A DNA stretch of 64,000 bases from Daphnia carinata (lineage: Eukaryota; Arthropoda; Branchiopoda; Diplostraca; Daphniidae): contig NC_081333.1 of NCBI RefSeq assembly GCF_022539665.2, positions 4,958,971-5,022,970 on the forward strand, in the 5' to 3' direction. Within the stretch, counting starts at the first letter, position 1. Each line of letters begins with the position of its first letter. This document shows, piece by piece, positions 23,172-35,279 of this stretch. The position numbers were made by a program, and so were the translations under genes. The notes under the pieces were generated by a model. That model searched no databases and had not been told where the DNA came from. It worked only from the letters and a program-made list of their open reading frames with translations.

Positions 23172-23914
23172 GATTGCCGGAGAAATAGGACCTGGAGAAA
23201 TAGGACCCGGAGATTTAGGACCCCAAAATAGGACCTGGAGAAATAGGACCCGGAGAATTAGGACCCAATCATCAATCATATTTTGAAGGGTCCTATTTCT
23301 CCCTCATAAGGGTCCTATTTCTCCATAGTAATGGTCCTATTTCTCCTTGGGAAATAGCCCTAAAGCCCGCTGTTATAAAGGAAGAACCGGACGGCTTATG
23401 TAGTTTTCCGCACTCCAAACCACGTTATCAATTGCTCGTGTAATCAGTCCATCATAACTTTTTTGTTTGAATTCATATTTGTATTTTTTTTGCACGATTA
23501 CACGCATTATCTATTGCTTTACACAGCTCATGTATAAAAGTTATGTTTATTTTTACACAGTGTTTGATTTTTTGCCCTTGACCTTTCGTTAGTGGCGTTT
23601 CCAGTCCTAGTATCGCCCTCCCCCCTGGCTGATATCCTTATTCCATGCGAATTCCCGGAGACGAGGGGTATGCTTTCCCCTAAGTACTCCTTAATACACT
23701 GATAAATAATAAAAAAATTATATATATATTATTTAAGACAAGCACATTTTTTAATAAAAAAAATATATGCCGCAAAACCATAAATAGAGACCTACGTGGC
23801 AAGAACGAAAATAATGAGTTCCGCTCGGATCATGGAAGGCATGCCAGTGTATTGTTATACAAAACTATCATTGCACGGCTTGTAAATAATGGAACACGAG
23901 GCAGCTCATCCATG

Positions 23915-24340
23915 TCAATATCGGCAATTCATACGATAAGTTTTTTTTTTTTTCGCTAGTTTATTCAGTTTATGCTTTCCTTTCATTTTTCGTTTTCTTA
24001 ATGTTGATTTATCCCTTTTCTGTTGTTGTTCCTTTCTCTTTTCTTGTTCTTCGATGCGTTCAACCAACTTCTTTCTCGTTTGTGATGTTGATTTTATTCT
24101 CTTTCCTAATTGGTTTATCAAGCTCGCAATCAATTCCACATTTTTTTTAACCTATTGCGCTTAGTATTCTTTTATCTGTTAAAATACAGAAAAGTAAAAT
24201 TAGTTGAAGGTCTATTTTTTTTTGTCGAAATCAAAGTTTACCTTGGCATCTGTTATTTTTCCTTTGTTTGTTTAGTTTCTTCTTCTCCCACTTATCTAAC
24301 TTCCGTTTAAGTTGAGTTTTCATTTTATCAGAGTCCTGCT
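23915..24340 (-). pseudogene. Lys/Arg-rich coiled-coil fragment shared with the other nested element
   Basis: Two minus-strand exon-like pieces. One (about 24340-24245) is rich in Lys and Arg, with KTQLKRKLDKWEKKK. The other (24139-23915) starts MELIASLINQ and has STLRKRKMKGKHKLNK. The same protein is encoded in more than one copy in the element at 34042-39725 (VELLAKSI and LRKRKLKRK versions). The function is not recognised. Surrounding non-coding sequence is also shared (GATCATGGAAGGCATGCCAG at about 23829 and 35152). It is short and broken here. Confidence 0.5.
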
Positions 24341-24419
24341 TTTCCCCTGAAATTGGATGGCATATGCTGGCTTGCCTTCCTTAAACAAAAAGATTATAGC
24401 ACATACATACCCTACTAGC

Positions 24420-24700
24420 CTTTGTCCGTCCCAGGGACATCCCATCTACGTCCTGGCTGGCCGATCGGGACGTCCTATTCTGACGGCAGATGTACGTCAT
24501 CAGGATGTCCTAATGTCCGGTTTTAGGGACGTCCACTGGAGGACGTCCTACGGACGTAATTAATTGGAAGTCCTGGTAACGTCCTTATTTGGGAGTACTA
24601 CGGACGTCCTTAGTTGGACGTCTGCAGGATGGCAAATCCGTACGTTCAGTGAACGTACGTATTGGAACATCCGCGGAATGTCCGGATCGCGGCATCCAAA
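24420..24700. repeat. Degenerate GGACGTCC repeat block
   Basis: Many copies of GGACGTCC, ACGTCCT and close variants occur in both orientations at irregular 10-30 bp spacing, in a region otherwise richer in GC than its surroundings. Open frames through it are an effect of the repeat. It lies between the Lys-rich fragment and the rhinoceros-like exons. Confidence 0.7.
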
Positions 24701-24718
24701 GGACGCAAGAAAATTTGT

Positions 24719-26240
24719 TTAAATTAAAATAAAACCATAAATTTTTGGTAATTGATTTACATTTATTTTTACAAAATACAAACAATTAAACAAAAATTTA
24801 GCAGGTAACATCAAAAGCCTAAAAGGTCCCGCTTCTTCTTCACTGTCGGTGTAAATGAACTTGCCAGCTCTATCACTAGTTTTCGAACTGGCTTTTTTGG
24901 AACCAAGCTGTGTAATGGCTACATCGAAATCGCTGTCGACCGAGGTAATTGATGTTTGCGAAGGTGTTCTCACCTGGACGGAAAGAATAAAAAATGGGAA
25001 ATTGTGATCGGCGTAGAAACTCGAACAGGAAGATGATTTGAAATACCGGTCTCTTCCATCTACTGTTTGTTTCAGTATCAGAGGTAGCCGATTCGGCACT
25101 GATGGAAGATAGCGAGCGGAATCAACGACTTTCGCCCCCATTCATGTACGTGCGTTTGTATGGGTTGTCTTCCTTTAAATGATTGGGACGACCAACGATT
25201 CCATTTTTATCCTGCAACCAAATAAATTCAACGCACACAGATTGAGAACTGTTTCCTTGTCATCGATAATTACGGAAAAGCCAAACCTTTTTCATTGCGG
25301 GGATGTTCGACTGTACGCCTGCTATGAGTTGAATGACTTGTTCAAAGCCTTCTTTTTGGATCGTTTCCCCACGTAAATATACAAGGTCATAGACATTGGA
25401 GCCATGATTGGCGTCAGTTCTGCTGGGGTGATAGTTTTTTGTAGATCAGACAGAGACAAAATCGCTGTTGCTTGTGGAAGGTTTGTTCTCGCAATCGAAA
25501 ATACGATCGTGATAATTTCTCTCTTCGGCTGACCATGTAACACAAATTTCGAACCTACAGCGAAGAACAGTTTTTACTGACAACTCTGCATTTAACGAGA
25601 TAAAATAATAAAGTTAATGAGAAGTATGTTCATACCCTCTCTAGGTCTTGTAGCTGTACAAACAATTTCATACGTTCCATATCTTGCTGTTGTTGCTGAC
25701 TTAATCTTTCCGTTTCAGTGGTTTTGGGTGGTAGCAATGGTCTGTCTCGGTTGGACTGGAAATTTTAAAAAAGAAAATTGATTGCTTGTAGTAGAGTCAC
25801 ATGAATTTGGGAGCACACACCTTTCGTTTAAGTACCCAAAAGTTGAAAATTTGATCAACGACAACGACATCGAGATCAAGATCTAGCGTCCGCGCCGTTT
25901 CATTAATGCTGGCATGCTTATAAAAGTCCGATTCGATGAGTTGTAGCCTTTTCACACACAAGTAACTCTAAATAATTAAACGCAAAACGTAAAAATGTTT
26001 ATGTATCCTATACTTTTGGGCACGGATTAAGTGCCTTTCTTCGACGGTCATTTCTTTTTTCAGCTTTCTAACGGATTGGGTGTTCTCCTCCCCCTCGCCT
26101 TCAACATGAGATCCCGTGATCCATATCCAATATTGATATCATGGAAATCAATAATAAGGAATAGTGTTACGTGCTCCTGGACATTTTCTTGGGCACTGCT
26201 CAGCGATGGTACCGATTTCGGTTTGCTACATAAGACGATA
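24719..26240 (-). pseudogene. Captured rhinoceros/JADE-like (PHD finger protein) exons with introns
   Basis: Rhinoceros/JADE proteins are PHD-finger chromatin proteins linked to histone acetylation. Minus-strand exons in order: one near 26090-26030 with MTVEERHLIRAQK; one at 25967-25821 ending VVVVDQIFNFWVLKRK; one at about 25756-25638 with RPLLPPKTTE and MKLFVQLQDLER; one from about 25554 with VRNLCYMVSRREKLSRSYF. That last exon loses its frame near 25430 and resumes as ANHGSNVYD (about 25405). A Ser/Asp-rich exon lies near 24975-24800. Introns of about 65 bp keep GT/AG borders. The order matches the segment after the PHD fingers in Drosophila rno. The PHD fingers themselves were not identified. 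The frame break makes it a fragment. Confidence 0.8.
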
Positions 26241-27642
26241 ATAAATTAATGTAGTTACTAGTTGAAAATGCATCTAAGTGAAATGATAATTAAAGAATGG
26301 CTCTCAGATACTATCTAGCAGGAAGATTAGAACGAAAAGCCTTTAAACCATAAAAATAAAATTAATTTAGATTCAATTACACATATGTGTCCATTCATAG
26401 CTGGGTGTGTAGTTGGTTTTCTCCTCAACAACAGAATTGGATGTCTTGCTTCTGTAAATTGAAATCCGTTAAAGCTCAGTACTTGCATCTTGAGATTAAT
26501 GTCTTGACGTAACTAACAGCTGTAATGCTGTTATTTCATCTGAACGATAAGAAAAATGATTACATAAATTTCACGAACAAAAAATCTGTGAAAATCTAGA
26601 TTACCAGAAGGATGATAGCTATAAGGCAGCTAACAAGTTGGTTCCCAAATGGTTCATGGTAAATCATGCTCTAGTTTCATGATTCTCCTTGAAAGTAACC
26701 ACCTAAGAAACATTTCGGATTAGTAATGTGTGTCAAATTTCCAACTGCAACTAATAAAATTATGTCTACACTTTAAATACCTTTCCTTCCAAGTAAATTT
26801 TTTTCTTCTGTGGTGCTAATGCCAACATGAATTTGAAATGTACCAAAACTGCCAAACCTAGGTAATAGAAAATTTTTAATTTTACTGAAACTAGCCACTT
26901 ACCTGTCAAACAAACACCGCTTACAATAAGCAACTTCAACGATTCATAGAATTGTAGGATGTTGACACTTCGAGCTTGAAACAGTCGTCTGCTTGTAGTA
27001 ACCGTTGCCATATATATCGTAAAAAACAATATTTTGCGCAAGGGCAAACAGTGTTTTATTATGAAATTAACGTTTCTTACATTATTTTTATATAATAATT
27101 TTCTTAGTTATCTGTGTATTAAGAGGTACTTATGTGCCCTCCCAAGAATCCTCATTGAGGCACGAAGAAAAAAAAAGTGAATAGCGACACTAGTAAAGGG
27201 CGGGTGATGGTAGGCCTGAAAACACCAGTGAAATGCGAAAATCCAAATACTGTATAAACAAAATTACTTTTCTATTAAATGAGCTCTAAAAAGCAATAGA
27301 AAAAGCATATAATCCTGCAAAAATATTATGAATGTAAATTTTTTTAAAAAAGTTATAATGCAGTGAAAAGGCGTCATATTGATAACGGTGTTTGAAGTGC
27401 AGAAACCAATATAAGCCGTTCGGTTTCTTTTTCAACATATCGGAAAATTAAGCCCATTACACATTTAATTTTTTTAAGATGGAGAAATAGGACCTCAAGG
27501 CTGGAGAAATAGGACCCTTCAAAAAATGTTTGAAGATTGGGTCCTATTTCTCCAGGTCCTATTTCTCCAGGTCCTATTTGTAGGTCCTAAATCTCCGGGT
27601 CCTATTTCTCCAGGTCCTATTTCTCCGGCTACCAGAACTTAA

Positions 27643-30600
27643 ACATGTTAAAGACTCCCCTTTGCCAATATTTAGAACGGTGTCAGGAGAAATACTAAAA
27701 TCAAAAGGGAAATATGGATTTTCAATCACCATTAACACCCATCACGTCATTAAGCATGATTTCTTTATTATGGAAAACTTGAACGAAACTTGCATATTAG
27801 GATTAGACTTCTTATCGAGCAACAATGTAAAAATTAATACTAAAAACAGGCAGATCAATTACGATCATTCCGGAAAAGAACATAGCTTTGGTAAATACAC
27901 ACTCCCAGTATATAGCATAACTTTTGGCAAGACAGGTATTAATATTCCACTCCTCCCAGACCGTTCGTCAGATAGTAACTACAACAACGATCTGACAGTA
28001 GCAGATTATCGCAGCCTAGAATCTTTCTCCCAATCAGAAATTAACAAGAAATCTAAGCGAATTGGACAAACCCAAGAGAGTGAAACGACTAACATCTCCG
28101 ACGAGATACGCATTAAAATTGAAAATCTATTGAAGAAACACGAAACTCTATTTGCAGAAAGAGAATCAGATTTGGGTCTAGCAACTGATGTAAAACATTC
28201 CATTAACATAGGATACAACGCCCCAATTACTCAACGATTGCGTAGAACACCAGAAGCATTAAAACTAATTGTCAAAACAAAGATTGAAGTAATGGTAAAT
28301 AACAATATTATTAGAGAAAGTCACAGCCCATTTGCAGCAGCAATTGTAATGGTTCCCAAAAAAGATGGAGAAATGCGTATGTGTATTGATTATAGGGCAC
28401 TTAACAAAATAACCGTAAAAGACAAATACCCATTACCAAGAATCGACGACACAATTGATGCATTGAGCGGATCAGTTTACTTCTCAACATTGGACTTACT
28501 AAGTGGCTACTGGCAGATCGAGATAGAAGAAAACGACAAACACAAAACCGCCTTCATTTGTGAACTTGGACAATACGAATTTAATAGAATGCCATTTGGA
28601 CTAACAAATGCACCAAGCACTTTTCAACGAGCAATGAACAACATATTGAAATCAGTATTGTTCAGGTTCGCATTGGTTTACCTGGATGACATCATAGTGT
28701 TCAGTAATGATATTGCTGAACATGTGATACATCTAGAAGCAGTGTTTAAACTTCTTAAAGACGCAGGACTAAAATTAAAAAGAAAGAAATGCGAATTTTT
28801 CAAAGAAGAATTAGACTATTTAGGATATATTGTTTCGAAAAAAGGAATAACACCGAGTACAAAAAAGTTAGAAGCAATCAGCAAATACCCAGCTCCCAAA
28901 AACGTGAAAGAATTAAGCTCATTTCTAGGTTTGGCTAGCTATTACAGAAAGTTCATCAGGGCTTTTGCTGATAAAGCCCACCCACTGACAGCGCTAACGA
29001 GAAAATCAGCCGAGTGGAAATGGGGAGAGGAACAAAGGGACGCCTTTGATTGTATCAAGAACTGTCTCATAACTAGACCTATCCTAGGGTATCCAGATTT
29101 CATGCGCGAATTTATCATCTACACAGATGCCTCAGGATACGGTATAGGAGCAGTCTTGGCTCAGATGCAAACTCTACCTCAATCAGCGGATTCAGCGGAG
29201 TCCGACGTACAGGAACCCCGTGAATCAGACGGCGCGGAAGTCGTCATAGCGTATAGCTCTAAACATCTGAACGACCGCGAAGCCAAGTGGTCAACCACAG
29301 AGAAAGAGGCTTACGCCATCATCCACGCAATTGACGTATTTAGAACGTATCTATACGGACGCAGATTCACCGTATTTACAGACCATAGACCTTTAGAATG
29401 GTTAATGAGCGAGACAGAACCCGCAGGAAGATTAGCTAGATGGGCACTAAAAATACAAGAATTCGACATCGTCATTGGGTACCGGCCTGGGAAGTCGCAC
29501 CAAAATGCAGACACCCTAAGCCGTATTCCCATAGTGCCAATAGCACGAGTAGAAACAAGGGCAATGGAAAGAGGAACTGTCATAAGAGAGCTAGAAAATA
29601 TTCGAAAAGAAGGTGAAAATCTAAAAGAAAAACTAAGGATTGAAAGATTAAAGAAACCAGAACAACTGGAGAAAGAAAACGAAAGTATTCAAAAAGAAAA
29701 CGAAAGTTTTGAGAGGGAAAGTCAAAGGAAGAGCGTAGGTTTTGAAAGAGAAATTGGAAGTGAAAGTAAAAGGTCTGAGAAAGAAGACAGATGGATAGAA
29801 TTACAGCAAGCAGATAAATATTGTCAAAAACTAATGATGGATATACAAGAAGATAGCCAGAAAAATAGAAATAAAAAATTCTCAAGCAACTTTATAATCA
29901 ATGAAAAGGGTCTATTAACAGATAGACAAGGAAAATTAGTAGTCCCTGTACCGTTAATCGACGGAATTTTACGAGCAAATCATGATCACATGATGGCAGG
30001 GCATTTAGGAATCGAAAAAACAATAGCCAGACTTAGAGAACAATACTTCTTCCCATACATGAGACAAAACGTAACAGAGCACATCAAAAATTGCCTTAAA
30101 TGCGCAAAACGCAAGGCTGTGGGAGGAAGTAAAGCACCATTGCAACCTATGCCCCCAGCCGAAAGGGTGTGGGAAAGACTTGCGATGGATATTGTGGGTC
30201 CCGTTCAAGAAAGCGCAAAGGGACATAAGTATATTTTAGTCCTATCAGATTATGCCAGTCGTTTCGTCTTCACGGTTCCAATGAGAGATCAAACTGCCCA
30301 AACAATTGCTACAATACTGGTTAATGATATTTATACAAAATATGGATCCCCCGAAGTAGTACTAACAGATCTAGGAACTAATTTCCTGTCGAGCTTAATC
30401 CAAGATATTTGCAAATTATTTAAAATCAAACAAATCAGAACAACAGCATACCATCCCCAGACAGACGGATTAGTAGAACGATTTAACAGAACCCTATGTG
30501 ACATGTTGGCTTGCTACGTAACGGATGAACCAGAAAATTGGGACAAATATCTACCATTTGTCACATTTGCTTACAACACAGCGAAGCAATCAACACTGCA

Positions 30601-31267
30601 ACAAAACCCATTCTTTCTATTCTTCGGGAGACAACCAGTGCTCCCAAACGACATCAAAATAGACAGGCGATACGAAACATACGAGGATACCAGTGTAATG
30701 TACTCACACCAATGGAAGAAGGCTCAGCAACTAGCGAAGGAACACCTATTTCGGGCACAGACAAAACAAAAAAGATACTACGACAAAGGAACACAAGCGA
30801 TCAAATATAACATTGGTGACTTTGTGCTACTGAAAGCTCCACCAACTGCCGGAAAATTCATCAACAGGTGGAATGGACCATTCAAAATCATCAGAAATTT
30901 CTCAAATCTCACTTATGAGATTCAACACGCGAGCAATGAAAAACTAAAATCAGTGGTACACGTCAACCGCCTAAAGCTCTACGTCCCGGCAAACCAAGAA
31001 ACAGAAGAATTATCTAGTGTTCCACAACAACCAGGAAGTGAAACAGTGCGACGAGGACCAGGCAGACCAAGAAACAACTTCATCAACAACAAAAGAATAC
31101 CTGTCCGTAGAGCGTGTTGGCATCGGCATCATCATGCAGCAGAAACGGAAAATTGTAAAATCATCGCACCAAATCTCCCCGGTCCTATACCAATTAATCC
31201 TGCACACACTAGAATGACGAATCCACGATACAACTTACGGCAACGCAACGAAGTCTCGAGATTCTAA
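27643..31267 (+). CDS. pol: Pol, remaining protease, reverse transcriptase, RNase H, integrase
   Basis: The enzyme polyprotein of the Gypsy element continues after the nested insertion. It holds the rest of the protease with ILGLDFL (about 27790). RT follows, with STLDLLSGYWQIEIEE (about 28487-28535) and the active-site YLDD in LVYLDDIIVFS (about 28675-28705). RNase H has YTDASGYGIGAV (about 29122) and FTDHRPLEWL (about 29378). A highly charged 80-residue linker rich in Glu, Lys and Ser (about 29570-29810) is unusual. Integrase has an HHCC finger (AGHLGIEKT to CLKCAKRK, about 29998-30115) and catalytic Asp in MDIVGP and TDLGTNF, with Glu near 30475. No stop interrupts it to 31267. It looks intact apart from the insertion. 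Confidence 0.92.
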
Positions 31268-31276
31268 AACGTCCAA

Positions 31277-31291
31277 ATTTTCTTTTCGCAG
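31277..31291 (+). promoter_or_regulatory. Splice acceptor directly before the env ATG
   Basis: A pyrimidine tract TTTTCTTTTCG is followed by CAG at 31289-31291, and the env ATG begins at the very next base. This is the layout expected for a spliced env mRNA using the donor at 20252. Confidence 0.7.
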
Positions 31292-32710
31292 ATGGAACTG
31301 ATACTATCACTCATCCAATTACTCACCATCATTCCATCCACATATCCCATCTATTCAACCGTATGCGACTGCCAGAACGTAAAGACCAGAGGAATTTTAG
31401 ATATAGAGGGACCCTATTACTGCAATAACAAAGAATCAGATACAGCTCACTTACCCAGAATACCCACGTTGTACACTTTAAAAACAACACAAAAACCAGC
31501 AGCCTCTTGGAAAGGCTGGACCTGCAAGCAATGGATAAAAACGAAGAAAATAACTGGGTCATTCTGGATCGGATCTTTCGACACCATATATTCACAAGAA
31601 ACTAAACTAATTTCCCCACTGGAATGCTGGAGAATGGTGAACGACAAGAAATGTGGCGATAATAACATGCAGACCGGACCAGCGGGTCTGAGTTTCACAG
31701 CCACCCCGACAGGCGAAGGGCAATGGTATGCCATAAAAACATATCACACCCTCAACTGTGTTGCAGAACAAATCACCTTACGGCAGGAAAAACAAGACGA
31801 CCCAATCGAGAGCCCATTTGGACCATTAAATACTACCCAGCAAGAAGGACACTTCATCCAAAATCAAAACACAATAGTATGGGGAGATAGGACAACAAAT
31901 AATTCATATTCTCAAACCTTGATCAAAGGAAGCGGTTATCTGGAACTTCCGAGAATACCGGAACGCGAAAACACCAGCCGTCTTTACGACACCAATCGAC
32001 AGATCGAGATTTCATTCTTCAACAAACCAGATCGGGACATAACACCACAAGGTTACAAAGTTGTGGGCGTACCGCTCACATACCTAATCTTTCCAACCGA
32101 AACAACGAGAAAATTGTACGAGATGTTCAAAACAACTATACATACATGTATACAAAATACTCACATAGATACATCGGTATGCAAGGACTACAGGGAACTC
32201 CAGTTAACCAAGCGGAAACGATCCATTCAACAGGAAGTTACATTCTTGCTCAACGCCCCCTCGGAAGACTCAGGAAAACGTCTGTACAGCATTTCGTACG
32301 CCTGGGGACCAATAAGAATGGGATATCAACAGGCAATCAGGATCAACGAGAAGGACCGGAGTGTAAATTACAACGCCACTATATACATAATATACAAACC
32401 CGACGAAAACACTCAGTTAACCGCCCACTTTCGTCTCAAAGACGATGATCCACTTCCTCAAGGATCAGAATTCGAATACATCGTTGACCAAACAATAAGA
32501 ATCCAGAACAGTAATATCTGTATCACGGAAGGAGAAGCAGGCCGACTAATTGTTGCTAAATGCTCAGAATTTTCAACACGGTGGATTCTAGATCAACAAA
32601 ACCATCAATTAATTTCACAAGAATCGTATCTCTGTATTACACTAGGAACATACCAAGCTATCATATTGACAGAATGCAGAGATGATAAGAACAGCGTAAC
32701 ACAAAAATAG
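31292..32710 (+). CDS. env: Env-like glycoprotein, N-terminal part, to an in-frame TAG
   Basis: This is the surface glycoprotein candidate. Features: an N-terminal hydrophobic signal (residues 1-20), a Cys-rich ectodomain with WTCKQWI and several N-glycosylation sites, and a basic K307-R308-K309-R310 site suited to furin-like cleavage. From about residue 405 there is a beta-trefoil/ricin-B-like segment (NICITEGEAG, RWILDQQNHQLI, SYLCITLG). The frame stops at a TAG (32708-32710) but is open again at once in the same frame. Its pattern, with that of the C-terminal part, recalls gB-like glycoproteins of chuviruses and env-bearing retroelements; that family call is tentative. The start is fixed by the splice acceptor next to it. 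Confidence 0.7.
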   Translation: MELILSLIQLLTIIPSTYPIYSTVCDCQNVKTRGILDIEGPYYCNNKESDTAHLPRIPTLYTLKTTQKPAASWKGWTCKQWIKTKKITGSFWIGSFDTIYSQETKLISPLECWRMVNDKKCGDNNMQTGPAGLSFTATPTGEGQWYAIKTYHTLNCVAEQITLRQEKQDDPIESPFGPLNTTQQEGHFIQNQNTIVWGDRTTNNSYSQTLIKGSGYLELPRIPERENTSRLYDTNRQIEISFFNKPDRDITPQGYKVVGVPLTYLIFPTETTRKLYEMFKTTIHTCIQNTHIDTSVCKDYRELQLTKRKRSIQQEVTFLLNAPSEDSGKRLYSISYAWGPIRMGYQQAIRINEKDRSVNYNATIYIIYKPDENTQLTAHFRLKDDDPLPQGSEFEYIVDQTIRIQNSNICITEGEAGRLIVAKCSEFSTRWILDQQNHQLISQESYLCITLGTYQAIILTECRDDKNSVTQK

Positions 32711-34041
32711 ATCTTTGAAACTGTCAACACCAATCCAGACATCATAGAAAATTTCCCAGACACAACTTTAGCAGAAATGCAGGAAATTCAACAAGAACAA
32801 CGGAAGGCAATCACAACCACGATTAATTCGCCGCTATTTGGAGGAATTTTAAAAACTAATCACGGTAGCGGAAATATAATCTGGGATATGATTGCCTGGG
32901 GCCTATTGAAAAACGGAAAAACACCAAACGAAAAATGTCTAACACACCATGGAGTAAACAAGCAAATGACATTAGAAGAATGCGACAAAGAGTGGCCGCA
33001 ATGTCAAGAAGAACTAAGAAAACTAATTAACAGCAACGATCCATTAGTACAATCACAAACAATGGTAGCCAACTGTAGCAAAGCAACAGAACGAGGACAA
33101 GCTTTCGAATATACATCTGATTTCACCATCAGACCGTTCAACACAAACACCTGTATCAAAGCCAATACGACAATGCTAGTACTTCAAGAGTGCGCTAGCA
33201 CCAGCTCAATCTGGGGCACATTTGAGCACACAGGACAGCTCATGGCAACAGATAGAACTGGGCTACATTCACCCTCATCAGACAGGAAGTGTCTCACACA
33301 GAGAGTAGGACGGGTGACCCTGGGGCATTGTCACAGCTCCAGCCAAAAACAGCACTTTAACTTTGAATATCGCAACCCACACCAAATACGGACTCTCTCA
33401 GCGGCAGCCATCATAGCACTGCACACTAAACAGCCATTGGACGGGAAAACACTCCCAACCATACCACCACTAATGAAAAGAGAGGATAACAACCAATCAG
33501 AGAACAGCAAAACTTTGGCCACACCCCCTGCCACGCCCACAACAGAAAAACACACAACAACGACAAGCGTTACAACGACTACAAAGCCCACAATAAAAAC
33601 CACATTGGGAACAACAGCAAAAACAACGGTAAAAAGCACTACGACAATTAAACCAGTTACAAGCACATCAGCTAGCAAACCCACCACAACACAGAAAGTG
33701 ACAACTAAACCCAGTATGACATCAACGTCAACAAAACCCACCACAACTACAAAACCAATAATCACATCGACAAGCACTAAACCCACCACTACTACTAGAC
33801 CTACGGCAACTGCTAAGATAACTTCAACTTCAACAACCACTACAACTACAAAACTTACGACAACAACAACAATGGCCACTACAACAAGTTCCACAACAAC
33901 AGAGAAAACAACAACGCCTACTACGACAAGTTCCACAACAACAGCGACAACAACGACGCACCAGCCAAGCTCAATAACGCCGAGCACAAAAACAGTAATC
34001 GAAAGTTCGACTACCCAACAATCATCAACACATACTGCCGG
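32711..34041 (+). CDS. env: Env-like glycoprotein, middle part with second lectin-like segment and mucin-like tract
   Basis: Same frame as the preceding part, separated only by the TAG. Contains a Cys-rich stretch (about 32930-33010). A second beta-trefoil-like segment follows (about 33120-33380), with NTCIKANTTMLVLQEC, IWGTFEHTGQLM and KCLTQRVGRVTLGHC, and then a Thr/Ser/Pro-rich tract (about 33530-34030) likely to be heavily O-glycosylated, as in mucins. The reading is cut at 34042 by the nested element. The flanks keep frame across it when the 9-bp duplicate is overlaid. The Val-rich frame on the opposite strand is a by-product of the Thr codons. Confidence 0.7.
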
Positions 34042-35279
34042 GAGGTCGGAGAAAAAGGCCCAGACGAAAAAGGCCCAGACGAAAAAGGCCCGCGAAAAAG
34101 GCCCAGACGAAAAAGGCCCATACGAAAAAGGCCCACTTTTTTCCAAATTCAAAAGTGGGCCTTTTTCTCCATTGGACTGGGCCTTTTTCTCCGCTCAATT
34201 TCCATTTTCTTACAAACTTTATTTTTGTTTCGAAAATTGTATTTCCCACCTCCTATTCCGTGGAATTTGGAATGTACAAAAGTTGCTGAAACCGTGATTT
34301 TCTTTAAGGTTTGCAGAGATCAAACAATGTTAGCGTTTGTACGCTAGTTAATCTTTGATTATTTATTCGGTTGCAATCTAATTTCGGATTATATTAGTAT
34401 TTATATATTGCTAATATCCCGTTTAATAAAGTTCATTTTTCACAATTTTTGTTTATTGAACTACCATCGCTTTTTTAAATATAATACAAAAAATAAATGT
34501 TTTTCGCACTTAGCCTTGTTCTGTCCACCCTCTTTCATTATTCCCCCAACCCCCAGTCCATCTCCCATATAGCTTCTTTTTGTCGATACTTATGCCATAG
34601 GTAAAGACCACTGATTCGTTGGGAATACGGAAACTGAATGAGTTCCGCGGGGCTTTTGTGGTTGCTGGGAACAAAAATATATGTTACCACGAAGACTAGT
34701 TTATTATCATTAACATTTAATAAATAATGTTTATAGGAATAATATTACAAACTTAAATTATCGTCTGAGGCAAGGAACAAAACAAAGATTATGTAATTCA
34801 ATATTGATTCTAATACCATTTATTCCTTATATATTTTCAATTCTTTTAACAATTACAAAGAGCCCAATAAATATATTAAAATCATAACCTACTGGTATAA
34901 ATGATTCTGTTCATTCTTCGTGTCCTGTTTTCACCTTTTGCACATTTTCAAGCAGCTATTGATTACCTAATTACACATCACATAATACATTGAGATATAA
35001 GGAAGCTTTACACTTTACGTTAACAAAGCTACTAATAATGACAAATCAATTTTCTACCATGACGGACTTTTTTTTAAAATGAGAGTCTGTTATTAGTGAA
35101 GACACTAAACCTTTTTAAATGAATCTAAGATATTTTTTCTTCAAATTTTCCACGATCATGGAAGGCATGCCAGTGTATTTTTCTATAAAACTATCACGAC
35201 ATGGACGCACATGAAAGAACAAGAGTTTAGCTCATCCATGAGTCAGTATCAGTCTTTCATACGGTAAATTTGCCTTTTT

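Larger units (their letters stand above)
23172..27633. mobile_element. 4.46-kb MULE-like element carrying host gene exons
   Basis: It is flanked by the exact 9-bp duplication AGAACTTAA (23163-23171, 27634-27642). Ends: left GATTGCCGGAGAAATAGGAC, right complement GGTAGCCGGAGAAATAGGAC. The inverted repeats extend about 270 bp. They consist of about six direct GGAGAAATAGGACC-type units about 14-15 bp apart, followed by inverted copies. No transposase is seen. Contents: a Lys-rich coiled-coil fragment (minus, near 23915-24340), a block of GGACGTCC-like repeats (24420-24700), and intron-containing exons of a rhinoceros/JADE-like gene (minus, 24719-26240). The MULE assignment rests on duplication length and likeness to other elements here. 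Confidence 0.85.

Noticed and set aside
24357-24563. Open frame with GRSGRP-type repeats
   Set aside because: It runs through the GGACGTCC repeat block. The repeat creates the frame and no start, splice or domain supports it.
24719-25141. Stand-alone 140-residue gene
   Set aside because: It lies downstream of rhinoceros-like exons on the same strand, with splice-like borders; read as part of that captured gene.
33331-34152. Long Val-rich open frame on the minus strand
   Set aside because: It is the complement of the Thr-rich (ACA/ACC/ACT) tract of env. Composition alone keeps it open.
34025-34249. Repetitive WAFFVWAFF-type open frames on both sides of the fold-back element (also 39643-39740)
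   Set aside because: They are translations of the GAAAAAGGCCC terminal arrays.
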